Source of the DNA: Ehretia macrophylla
Taxonomy: Eukaryota > Streptophyta > Magnoliopsida > Boraginales > Ehretiaceae
Direction: 5' to 3'
Assembly (NCBI GenBank): GCA_037974665.1
Contig: CM075778.1
Coordinates: 25,672,001 to 25,736,000 of the forward strand
Length of the DNA stretch: 64,000 bases
A model generated the notes under the pieces. The model worked only from the letters and a program-made list of their open reading frames with translations, did not search any database and was not told the DNA's origin. Of this stretch, positions 47,591-58,260 are shown in pieces; position 1 is the first letter of the stretch; each line of letters starts with the position of its first letter. A program made the position numbers and the translations under genes.

Positions 47591-48990
47591 TATTGATAAT
47601 ATAAATAATTTTAGTTATAATATTTTTTTAATATACAATAGGTTCAACCAGTACATATGCACATACCAGTCTTGACTAGTAAATAAATAAACAAATTAGA
47701 ATGTCATGAAAATTGTGGAACATACTGGACTTACAAGAGCAAACATCACACAACACTACCAAAACAAACTGGCAAGGATCGAACACATTGCCAGAGCAGC
47801 AAGAAAACAAACAAGGAAATATTTGGAGTCTTTGGTGAAAGAGAAAGCAAAGAGAACAAGAGCAACTGGAAAGGCCCCAGTGAATTGTTTGTGCTTCTGA
47901 ATGCCACAAGTAACGACTCCATAAATTGCAATACATTAAGCTTATTATAATTAATTTTCGCATGCAAACATTTTCCCCTATCAAATTATTTTACACTTTT
48001 TATAATTGTTTATAGTCGTTATGTGTGGCAAGTGACTTATTTCACCTGCAAATATTTTTCCTATTAAATTATATTTCTAAAAAGAACAAACACCCTGAGA
48101 GAATCAGATAGATTGGCAACCCCATAAATTGTTATATAGTAAACTCAGATATGCAATAAGGAATCTAGTAAAGTGTCTTGCTTAATTTATCTACTCATTT
48201 TCTCCGCATAATTGTAGACCTCAACCACATTTCTAAAAACTTGGCTTCTTAATTACTTCCTCCTTTATAAAAAAAAATTACTTCCTCCGCACTCCAATTG
48301 CTCCTATACAACAATTTTCTACTCAAACATAATTTCCAATGTTGTATTCTTGGAGACGTGGCTCCACGCCAAAAGTACTAATGTCGAATTCCTCTGGAAA
48401 ATGTCCACCAACCATTTAGTGAGTTTTACCTTAAAACCAAAGAGAATAGTAAAATAAGACAATTTCGGTTGTGAATGAAGTTTACATTTCGTAGACTAAA
48501 TTTCACGCTTATGGATATGAGTTCCAAAAGCCCCACCAAATTCTGTCTATAGCTCGTTAAAGCTGTCAAATAGAAACTGAGAAGTGTGTAGTTTGGCATA
48601 TTATCTGACCCAGCCAACAAGCTGGAAAATTGCTTTAATCTTAAACTTTACTAATACTTCTTCTTCCACCTGTTCCCTCTTATTATTTTGTACGGAAAGG
48701 GGATAGAATGTCTCTCGCGATTCAAATAACGCTGATCAGTGAAAGCTCTAGTCAGTGAATTGTTGATTATAATCTCCGGGCATTGAATTCTCGAAGTGCC
48801 CTTGCAAAGTTTCTATGTCCGTATTGCCCTGTCTCTAATGTTGATAGGGTTTTTCACTGGCCGAGCGAATACCGGTCCCTAGAGATAGGGACGGGGTTAG
48901 TCAACCACATCGGATCAACAAGTATAAATAAGTTAAATATAACTGGTCCAGTAAGGTCAACAGCAGTTAGCATCTGTATCATATAGCCTC
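47591..48990. other. AT-rich intergenic sequence
   Basis: No gene or transposon end that I recognise. A short plus-strand open frame at 47706-47900 encodes a very basic peptide without recognisable family. It has no supporting splice or promoter signals and is not called as a gene. Confidence 0.5.
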
Positions 48991-48994
48991 TTAG

Positions 48995-49330
48995 CTAGGC
49001 ACCCGAATCTTGAGATCTGCCAGCGCATGACATGTTGCTGTCACAAAAAAAGTTGTACATTCTTTGCTTCCTCAGCACAGCCAGAAGCTCCACAGCATTG
49101 TTTCTTTCATACCCAGCCATAACAATCAGTTCAAAACTACATTCAAACAATCCATGTAACCTATCATAATCATCCAAGCATCAAATCTTGTCAAAGAAGC
49201 ATGTAAATTTAATACTTGTCCCATTTTTGTCTGCATAAATCCTTACAAGAAAACGTGGTTCGGGCAAACTAATGTCGCCTATTATTCCACCATATCTGCT
49301 TCTCTTGAAGCCTGTGGGACGTCAGATAAC
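48995..49330 (-). pseudogene. Unrecognised broken coding remnant
   Basis: Minus-strand frame with protein-like composition, read in one register on both sides of a stop near 49180. Upstream of the stop: RYGGIIGDISLPEPRFLVRIYA and IKFTCFFDKI. Downstream: YDRLHGLFECSFELIVMAGY and NAVELLAVLRKQRM, ending at 48995. The register continues with fewer clean blocks to about 48830. I do not recognise the family. It could be a piece of a host gene or of a captured fragment. Its function is unknown. Confidence 0.3.
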
Positions 49331-51679
49331 AACTTCTATCTAATTGAAAGAAGAGTGAAGAGACAAAGTCAATCTCATCTTTGAAGTGAATACTCACTTT
49401 AGATTAAGTATGCATCGGCAAAAAGATCAATCATACACCTTTTGATTGTTACAACTTAATTAAATCACATGTCTTCACAGATATGCCTTCGGGGATCAAA
49501 GGAACCATATTCCCTGACGGTTGGTTATTCAGAAAGACCACCACTTTGTAAAGGGCCGGATCTAATTTTTTTTTAATAATTAATATTTTTTTGGGTAGTG
49601 GCTAATTTAATTTTTTCACTGAAATTACACATGTTTCAAGAAAATTTTAGAACAAATGTACATATGAATTAAAAAAACTTCGGGCCAATGAAGGCTGCAA
49701 CTCCTCTAGTATAATACTAACTCCGCCGTCTAGGACTTCACATATCAACATTTGATGAATTCCTCATTTCAATTAGTTCACTAGGAGCTTCCATTATCAA
49801 TTGCCATATCAAAAGAATCTATCAAACAACAAAAAAGATTTCAACTCTGAAAACTCGATTGATGCATACCAGCAACAGTAGCAATCAATCTGATAAAGGT
49901 CTATGACCACATGAGATCTAATCCAAGCAGTGTGTAATCAAGGTAACATGTCTGATAGTTGTCCAAGCATGTTCAGAAATACCATCAAAGTTGTCATAGG
50001 CTTGCTTCTACAACTCTATCTGTTTCCGGAACCATTTGGACTAATAGCACAATCAGAGAGACACAGGACCATTCTAACATTCTAAGAATTTCAGATATGC
50101 CACCCCAGCTAATCTCCCTTTTCTGGGCTGGATGTCACCTGATTGTTGTTTAGCCTTAGATACTAAGATGCATATGCAGTTAGGTAAGCTTCGTCTAGCC
50201 TTTGACTTAAATGCAGTTCTAATTCTAATTCGTTGTTTAATATGTATTGTAGTGGTCAAAATCCGACTTAATCTATTGAGAGCTGGGGTCGGGCTCTGTT
50301 TAGTTTAGTTATTTTGAATTATAGAGTTTTTAATAGTAGATTTGTGGTTAAAAGTGTGGTTGAACAAAACTCATTGATCATTTGGCCGGTATTGAGTAAT
50401 ATTAAGTTTTTAAAAATTTTAAGGGCGGTTTTAAAAAATATGAAGAGATATATTTAAAAAAAAAAAAAAAAAACTTCCAACACTATATAAAAATAATTTC
50501 GCAAAAAGCCTCTTTGAAAAGTTTCAATTTAGAACTCCTTATTTTTTTTAAACTTTTTTTAGCGTTGTTCGTGAAGCTGTGATTCCTACTTTAGGTGGCG
50601 CTTTCATCTTATCGATAATTCCTTCTCTCCCTTTACTTAAAATCTCTTTAAAAAATAGAACAAAAAGGTTAAACTCACATGAAATGTTTTTAAATATTTA
50701 AAAGTTAGATCAAATAAATTCTAAGTTTATGCTTACATCATTAATCAAAGTATGATTTTTTTGGGGTCAAAGTCGAATTAAGTATGATTTAAGAATTTCA
50801 ATAACACCACTTCCGGCTCCCATATTGAAATGCGTCGAAGTGTCTTACCATGAAGAGACCTACGTGTAACGCGTTCGTATAGGAGACCAAATTCTGGTGC
50901 GGGCTTAGAAAGAGCCTTGATTTTTAAGCAAGAAAATTGCAAGAATTAAGGGTGAATCGTGGATGTGACATCTAATGATTGTACACCATGTACAAAGGAA
51001 AATTAAGTAAGATCTAGTATGATATTTTTTGGGGTCGTTCTAGTATTCGGAGTACAAAAATTTGGGGTGATCCCTTGTTAGTCGTTAGTTGAAATTGACG
51101 GTTGATATTGTTGATTGTTTTTTTTTTTTTGACTTTATGTTAACGCGTAATTATCATTATGACCCTCGATTTAATAATATTGTAGGACCCATATAATACA
51201 TGAGGACTCATTGACTGCAACAATTTTTGACGAATTAAGTCTCTGAAATGTTAAATTACTTTATTACTCATGTTTGATTAATATGATATAAGACCTACAA
51301 AACAGTAAAGTTTAAGTATTTGAGGGGTTAAAATGTCTATTTCACCCACACACAAAAAAAAGAATCCATTTACTAAATTACCCTGGACACAAAAAACCTT
51401 TCAAGACACGAAATTACGTTTAGACCTTTATTTGAATTGGATTATGATAAAGCTTCTCAAACACACTTCACTTCACTACTCACATCTTCTTCCATTCCTC
51501 TTCATTTAACGTGACAGATCAAATAAAATATGATATGAGAAAGGGGAATTTCTATGTCAACCCTTTTTCGTTGTCTATTTAGTCATGTTTGAATTTACGG
51601 TATACAAGGAATCGATTACGGAAAAAACTATTCCAATTACAAGTTTTTTGTTCTTTCTTCTTCATTTCTTAATATATAA
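49331..51679. other. AT-rich intergenic sequence
   Basis: No coding region, RNA gene or complete transposon recognised. It contains poly-A and poly-T runs (about 50457-50473 and 51118-51130). Confidence 0.5.
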
Positions 51680-52390
51680 ATTCTTGCCCATGTCACTTCA
51701 TCTTCGACAAATGATCTTGTTAATGCAAAATTAAGTTGCACCTCTTTTTACAGTTACAAGTTATTTCGAAGTATCGGTGAATCAAACTACGTATACAAAC
51801 ATACCAACATTCACGGGATTACGCCCAAATCGTGGTGGTTGAATATTTATAATGGAATGGATGTTCTCGCACAAAGGTTCATGGAAAGTGGAAATGCAGA
51901 GTATTTATACCAAATGAAAGTTGTCAGTTTTACAAATTCGAAATTACGATTTTTTCCCCTTATTACAATATTGAACACACCGTTGGAAAAAGATAATTTT
52001 AAAAAGGAAATACTTGTTTTGCAACATGAGTGTTATTGGACATACGGGGATGGAACGTTTGGATATCAATGTTTGACCAAAGCAGCAAATTATGGTCATC
52101 TTGGTGTGCATTATGCGTTATTAGTCATGAAGCTATTTTCGCTAATCCATCAAGAGAATAAGCGATATCAAACCTAGGCGTGTTTATAAGGGATCTGAAC
52201 ACAAAGGCAGAAGAGTGTTGTCAAAGTTTGTACAATATCTTGCCTAAACTGTGAAAATATCACCTTATCATCCAGAAAATTGTATGTTGTTAGGCGCATG
52301 ACCCACCCAAAATGATGGGTTGGCAAGACTATGAGACAATACACAAAGAATGCAATGGTTGTTTATGTGACGTACACATCATAAAATTAT
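51680..52390 (+). pseudogene. F-box protein pseudogene, At2g35280/At1g67623-like
   Basis: An open register from 51680 to a stop at 52178 reads ILAHVTSSSTNDLVNAKLSC (the second half of an F-box), then NYVYKHTNIHGITPKSWW, a Sel1-like middle (FMESGNAEYLYQMKVVSF) and FGYQCLTKAANYGHLGVHYALLV. These are the blocks of the plant F-box family that includes At2g35280 and At1g67623, which act as adaptors of SCF ubiquitin ligases. A stop directly precedes ILAHV (51677-51679) and the usual first half of the F-box is missing. Beyond the stop, another register near 52315-52380 gives GWQDYETIHKECNGCLCD, matching the family's Cys-rich C-terminus. It is therefore truncated in front and frameshifted behind. Family identity is inferred from motif pattern only. 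Confidence 0.6.
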
Positions 52391-53268
52391 TTCTTAATAT
52401 TATGTACTAATCGACTAATTAAATGTAACAATATAGCTAGAATATTATATATTTTATTTTATAATATGTCAAATTTTAGATTTACACTCTTTATTTTTTT
52501 CCCCGAGAGAGGCCTAATGTCAAACATATATTTGTTATATTTTTAAAATTTTTACGTTAAGAAGATACCACACGCACACAATTCGGAACCTATTTTAGTA
52601 ATTTTCCATACCTAAGGTTACTTTCGTCTTTCCACACAACTGTACTTTTCTATCTAACATTAGTACGATGGTTTTTTTGTCTTTTTACATACCACTCTTT
52701 TTTAATTATTTATCCTTTTTGGTCATTTCATTACTTATTTCTCTTTATTCAATATTATATTTATGATGATTATTTAAGGGTATACCAAATAATTTTCATT
52801 ACAAAATAAGGCCATAATGGACAATTTGTTCTCGAAATGGTTGATCTTCATTATGCAATGACACGTGTTAGGTTCCTAATGGTTTGGTTGTCACATTCAA
52901 TTAGAACGCATTAATTGCTCTCATTCAATTATTTAGGGGTACAACTGTCATTTACCTATGTTTTTAGTTTTATCATAATTGTAAAAAGCTTTATCATAAC
53001 TGTCATTTACCAATGCTCTTTCACCTTTCCCCGTTCCTCGCACCCCGGTTTATAGAATTTCCCTTTCTTTTGGTCATAAGATCTAGCTAGTACGATTTAC
53101 TTAGTCACTTTTTTTATTAATTTTATTTTTTATTTAATAAACATCAAGAAATATCACCAATGAGAATTGATCTCGCAACCTCTCATATTTAGAGTGAGGA
53201 ACATACCATTAGACCAAAAGCCCAATGGTGTTTACTTACTACTATTGCAACCAACTCAATGAATCATC
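52391..53268. other. AT-rich intergenic sequence
   Basis: No coding region or RNA gene recognised. It is long A/T-rich DNA. Confidence 0.5.
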
Positions 53269-53276
53269 ACAATTTA

Positions 53277-55198
53277 CAAGGGTGGATTCAGAATTTTTTG
53301 ACTATCATGTCAATATGTTATTTTAGTCGAGTTGGACCAGCTCGACACATGAACTTATTTAGCCCAGTTAATAATTGGGCTTAGTTAACCCTTATCGCTA
53401 TTATTTGGGTTGGGTTGGATTGGATTGAGATTAAAAAAAACTAATCTAGCTCGATCCATTAATTTTACACTATTTAAATGAATTAATTGGACTGGGTTCG
53501 AGCCAACCCATTTTTTAAAACAAAAAGAAGCAATATATATCAATGAATTGCTAAATCCTGAGGCAATACAAAATTTTAAAAATAGTGAAATATAATTTAC
53601 CCCCCCTGTGTTTTGTGAAATGTGTACAATAAACCCTGTGTTATGGAAAGTAGCATCTAACCCCTTAGCGTTATGACAAAACGTTGCATATTCGCCCAAA
53701 TTTGAACTCCGTAAGTTTTGACTAACGTTTTATAAGAAAAGACGATAATGCCTATGGGGGGTAATTTGCACCATTTTGTTTTTCATAGGTAGGCATGTGC
53801 TAAATTAAAATTATCAGATAGGTCATTTTGTAACATTTTTCTACTACTCAAGCTTCACAAAAATTTTATAACCCATTACCATAACTATAAATTTGAAATA
53901 AAAAAAAATAAAATAACAAGAGCAATAAATTTGAAACACTCACCATGAAGTCTTGAAAAGCTCACGCAAGAGAGTGGATTGTTTTGGTTCAGATTTGTTC
54001 TTTTTTTTTTGGTCGAAGCTTTAGATTTGTTCGAGTGCTCAAGAATGACATTTTTTTTTGCTTAAGATATGTTTGAGTGTAAGATTGGGGCGTGACGAAG
54101 ATATGAAGTGCCTTGGAGGGTATTTTTGTTCATTCATATCAATTTGGGCGAGTATGCAACATTTTGTTATAATACAGGGGGATATATGCTAATTTTCATA
54201 ACAAAAGGTCTATTGTGCACATTTCGCAAAACACAAGGGGATAAACTATATTTCACTCAAGGGTATTTTTGTCCATCAAATCTATCATAGACGAGAGCCA
54301 CGCATGTGTATTATATTTTCATTAACTATAACAGATTTTTAAACGGCGGGGTGTAATATCAACATTCGGGTAAAACATAGGGGGGTAACTGCTACTTTTC
54401 ATAACACATGGTTTTATGCACATTCTCGATCTAACACAGGGACTGATATGCTATTTACCCTTTTAAAAATAACTCAAAATGTGGCTAAGTTAAAAATTTG
54501 AAAATTGATGTGAGAAAATAATACAAAAATCAAAATAAAAAATCATATTCAAACTAATTATTTTTAGTTATAAAACAAATAAAACTATTAGAAAGAAATA
54601 TTTTAATTTTTTTCTTTCTTCAACTAATATTGTTCTTCCTATAATTGATCTTCGAGATATTTACTAGGCAAGTTGGATCACTCAGAATACATATCTTTTT
54701 CAGAATCATCTTCTATCTTCGACAATCTTTGTGTTCGGCTTTTAACATCAGTCTAGTCCTTCAACCCCAATAATATATTTCGAAAGTAAATCTATAAATA
54801 ATAAATTTTTATTTTTCATAGAAAAATGGCTAAATTAAATTGGGTTGGTTTACCGAATCGAGTTGGGCTGGTTTACTGTATTGAACTGAGTTGGGTTACC
54901 GAATCGAGTTGGACTGAGCTCTTATATGGATTGAGCTGGGCTGGATTTATAGTTTTTAAACTTGAATACAGCTCAACCCGTATTCTTCTATGGGTTATAA
55001 GCCGACCCAGTATTATAGCAACTAAGATGGGCTAAATTGAGTTATTATTGAATTGGGCTGAGTTGTAGCTCGATAAACCCAGCCTAATTAACATGTTGAC
55101 TATCATGTGAATAAGTAGGGATTAATTTATTTTTATACTAAAAATACCTATAAAATTTGAAGTAGTTAGTGGGTCGATGAAAATTACAACCTCCACTG
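53277..55198. mobile_element. Small hAT-like MITE interrupted by a larger insertion
   Basis: Outer ends are CAAGGGTGGATTCAGAATTTTT (53277 on) and, inward from 55198, CAGTGGAGGTTGTAATTTTC. They are approximate inverted repeats of the CAGTGGCGGATTCAGA kind. Removing 53311-55108 (the insertion plus one copy of its duplication) joins a MITE of roughly 125 bp. The 8-bp flanks (ACAATTTA and ACTCTCTA) agree at five positions. The non-coding ends and size fit a deletion derivative. Confidence 0.45.
53311..55095. mobile_element. Mutator-like non-autonomous element with internal inverted repeats
   Basis: Flanked by the same 13 bases TTGACTATCATGT (53298-53310 and 55096-55108), longer than LTR or hAT duplications and closest to the 9-11 bp of Mutator-like elements. 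The outer arms (about 53315-53520 and 54826-55090) are diverged inverted repeats rich in GGGTTGG/TTGGGCT words. Within them lies a second, tighter inverted repeat: 53581-53703 matches the reverse complement of 54143-54262, around TTTGGGCGA-TATGCAAC. A third copy occurs at about 54350-54460. No transposase is present. This suggests one inverted-repeat element nested in another. Confidence 0.5.
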
Positions 55199-55393
55199 AC
55201 TCTCTATTAGATCTAATATTGTCGGTTAACAAATATTATTATAATGCTTATTTAACAAATTAATTGTGCGCCCTATCTTGATTTGGCCTATCTCGGTTAA
55301 CAACTCTTGCTATGGTTTTTTTTTGTTTAAATTGGCACTAATAGTAGATCCCACCTACTAAAATAAGACTTTAGTTTATATTTGCACTAGTAA

Positions 55394-56271
55394 TGTTGAA
55401 AGTGTTAGTTTCTGGTTATTCGCTTGTTATAACAAAAGTTAAACAAAATAAATAAACATATACAGAAAGTAAGGACACTGAGATTTAACGTGGTTCAACT
55501 GTGCGGTCTACGTCCACGGGACCTCCTCTGTTCCAACAAACCTGTTCATTAATAAAAATCAAGTTACAACATCAACGGACTTACACAAGTAAAGACTCGC
55601 TCTTGACCTTTGACGCCTCGATGTAGAACTCCTTAATAAACTTCTGTTTGGCGAGCTTTCCTTGACTTGTAACGTTCTCTCCCGAGAACTACACCTTCTT
55701 CTCCCAAAGAATGAACAAAACAATAAACAAACAAAAATTCTTCCTATCAAAGATTAAAACAATATGCATAGCGGAAACATAAATAAACTGTATGTTTCAT
55801 AATCTGCTGTAGCAACACATGTTTTGTCAGATTCCTGCGTTATAGACTTTTGTTATAGCACGACATCAATCTGCTACAGCAAAACCTGACAGTTCGAAAT
55901 ACTTTAAGAAATCTTCTTTTTCAGCTCTCCTTTTCTTTTTCTGCACCCCTTTTAGACGTGAGAGGCTTTGTATATATGCTGGATTATTTGCCTAAACCTC
56001 CACAAGGTAATCCGTGCTTGAGTCTTGAGTTTTATGGAATGTCTTTGTCTCTAAGCAATTTCTTGAATAATGCAACTTTCCTTTTGAATAAAGATACTTC
56101 AAATCTTCAAGTAAATAAAGAAATGTTAATTTGCCTTTTCGACTCTCTTGTAAATATGGTAAACCTGTCAATCAAAGTTTTTCAAACAAATATGCATATA
56201 TCATAATCAAATTCAGACAAAGCATAATTTTGGCAAAACACAAGCCAATAAATATCACAGCTCTTGTTACA
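55394..56271 (-). mobile_element. Probable copia-type solo LTR
   Basis: 878 bp with TG...CA ends (TGTTGAAAG to TTGTTACA), flanked by GTAA on both sides (55390-55393 and 56272-56275). The block near 55480-55530, read on the minus strand as GTAGACCGCACAGTTGAACC, is a pattern I know from the 3' part of copia LTRs, which suggests minus orientation. No internal region is present. The 4-bp flank is one base short of the usual five, so the call is tentative. It lies 2.0 kb upstream of the bHLH gene. Confidence 0.5.
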
Positions 56272-56275
56272 GTAA

Positions 56276-57116
56276 TGAGTGCAGCAAGAAGCGTAACAAA
56301 AAGGCTTATTATAAAGAGTTTATCGACGTTTAGTGTACGGAATAGTTCTTGTAAAGAAATGTAATAACGATGATATTCACTTGATCAAGCAAGTGACAAT
56401 CAAATAGTATGTCACATGAACAGGATCACAAAGGAATTGGATCCAACAGTGACCTTACATTTATCATTCGTTTCAAATTCCATGCCAATCTTGGATTTGC
56501 CATTAATGATGTGGGACTATACATATTACATACCCTACGTTTACGTGCCAGCTGTGATGAGCATGCAAGTTCTGAATAGCTCAAAGGAAAATATTCGGTC
56601 CGCTCAGTTGGACTCCACACGTGAGAAAAAATACGAAACCCATTTTATGTGAGGTTCGAATAATATAATTGTCTGAATTGAAGAGTATTCGATAATCCAA
56701 AAGTTCGACTGGTTTTACCTTTTTCCGTTTACTCGTTTTTGAATTCAGAGAAAAAGGAGAGAATGCATGGTTAATTGTTTCTTATTTTTCATTAATTCCC
56801 TTAATGTTGTTGTGAGCACCTTGCAGAGGTGATAAGTCAACCTTCGGATCCAAGACTCCAAGTTGGACTAAAATGGCTAAGGATTCTCTTCTTTTGTTGA
56901 TTTTTTATTTTTTAAATAAAGTGTATTATGAACTATTAAATTAATTTTTTTGAATTTTATTTTTAAATTTGGAATAATAAATTAATCAACATTTACAAAA
57001 TGAGAAAATTAACAAATGAGAGGATCCAAACCCTATATGAAATTTGGGTGGTATGGGAAAGCGAAGTGGGGTTTGGTGAAAAAATAATGATTCCTTTAAG
57101 TTGTTTGAAAATAAAA
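56276..57116. other. Intergenic sequence upstream of the bHLH gene
   Basis: No coding region is recognised; two overlapping short frames near 56416-56652 resemble nothing I know. A CACGTG G-box lies at 56618-56623, about 1.64 kb upstream of the bHLH start codon. Confidence 0.45.
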
Positions 57117-57520
57117 TTTCTTCCTACATTTATAAATTATGATTTATAAGTTTAACGTATAAAATCTTGGACTACTTTACTAAACATGAATTGGTTTGAA
57201 GATATAACTCAATGTAAAAAGGTATTAGAGCTTGGTCACAGTTTTATAAGATTCTAAATTACCTCATATAACATTAATTGGTTTTAGAATAAAAACCAGA
57301 GACTTTCTTAACATGACAATAGAGTTGGGCCAAGAAACATCATATTAGAGTTGGACATTGACCACTCTTCCAGCTATCCATGTTACATAAAAGCTATCCT
57401 CCTTCCCACATCGATAAATCAAGTATAGCAAGATCACGATATAAGATCTTGAGCTATTCTACTTAACATCAATTGATTTTATGATAAAACTTCATATTTC
57501 TTAACATAATATCAAAACTA
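57117..57520 (+). repeat. Eroded TRIM LTR and primer-site modules
   Basis: Three stretches resemble the LTR end plus primer site of the TRIM at 3702-4218, here on the plus strand. They end near 57222 (followed by GGTATTAGAGCTTGG), near 57313 (TTCTTAACA, then an eroded site) and near 57504 (TTCTTAACA followed by TAATATCAAAACTAGAC). The last one matches the TRIM LTR over about 100 bases, including ACTTAACATCAATTGATTTTA. They look like a tandem or nested remnant of that TRIM family. Confidence 0.65.
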
Positions 57521-58146
57521 GACATTAGTCTAGCCTCATAGCTATCCATATTTTTCAAATTACCAAACTTTTGTATATAGTTATCCATGTTTTTGAAAAG
57601 TTAATTATTAAAAAGCTAAACATCTACTGAGTTAAAATGTAAATTTGTGTATGACATGTGAGTTTCACATGTGTGGTGTATTAAGTTCTAGGCGCATGTA
57701 CTAAGACCCACACACTATTAATAAGTTGCATGTTTCCAAGACTAACCCTAAAGTTAGTTAACAAATTTCAAGAAATTATTTCAAAACGTTAAACCTCTCT
57801 CTAGCATGTGAACCCCACACAAGAGAGGGAGTTTGAAGCAATTATCCAAATTTCATCCTAAAGTAAAAAGAGGGTAAGCGTGACTGCTGGCTGGCTAGTC
57901 TACCGACTGAAGTGGTTGAAGTTTGTGTGCTCCAACAAAGCTGGATGTTAACAGAAAGCAATCCTCCCCCAGAGAAAAATAGGGACAAATGTATGAAAAC
58001 TCACTAAGATACATATAACATTAGAAATTAGAAAAGAAGCCAAAGCATATCTATTTCTCTGATATGAGGCTATCTCACTACCACATGTTTTTTGTATAAT
58101 CTTTATCAACATGACATGCACAAAGTGGGACCAGAAGACAAGGAAA

Positions 58147-58153
58147 TATATAA
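58147..58153 (+). promoter_or_regulatory. Probable TATA box of the bHLH gene
   Basis: TATATAA, 108-114 bp upstream of the start codon. Transcription would begin about 30 bases further on, near 58180, giving a leader rich in GAGAGA and TGTGTG tracts (58200-58250). This is a sequence-based guess without transcript data. Confidence 0.5.
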
Positions 58154-58260
58154 CGCGAATCCAGGTAGCTCATACTCTTAACTCCTCCTGTTCATTTGGA
58201 TTGTGTGTCTGTGTGAGAGAGAAGATAGAGAGAGAGAGAAGATAAGAGAGTCCAGGCAAG

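Noticed and set aside
47706..47900. Small basic plus-strand frame just right of the stack
   Set aside because: No recognisable family, no splice or promoter support, and an equally long frame on the other strand.
55559..55750. Minus-strand open frame rich in Arg and Ser
   Set aside because: Lies inside the probable copia solo LTR and has no family resemblance.
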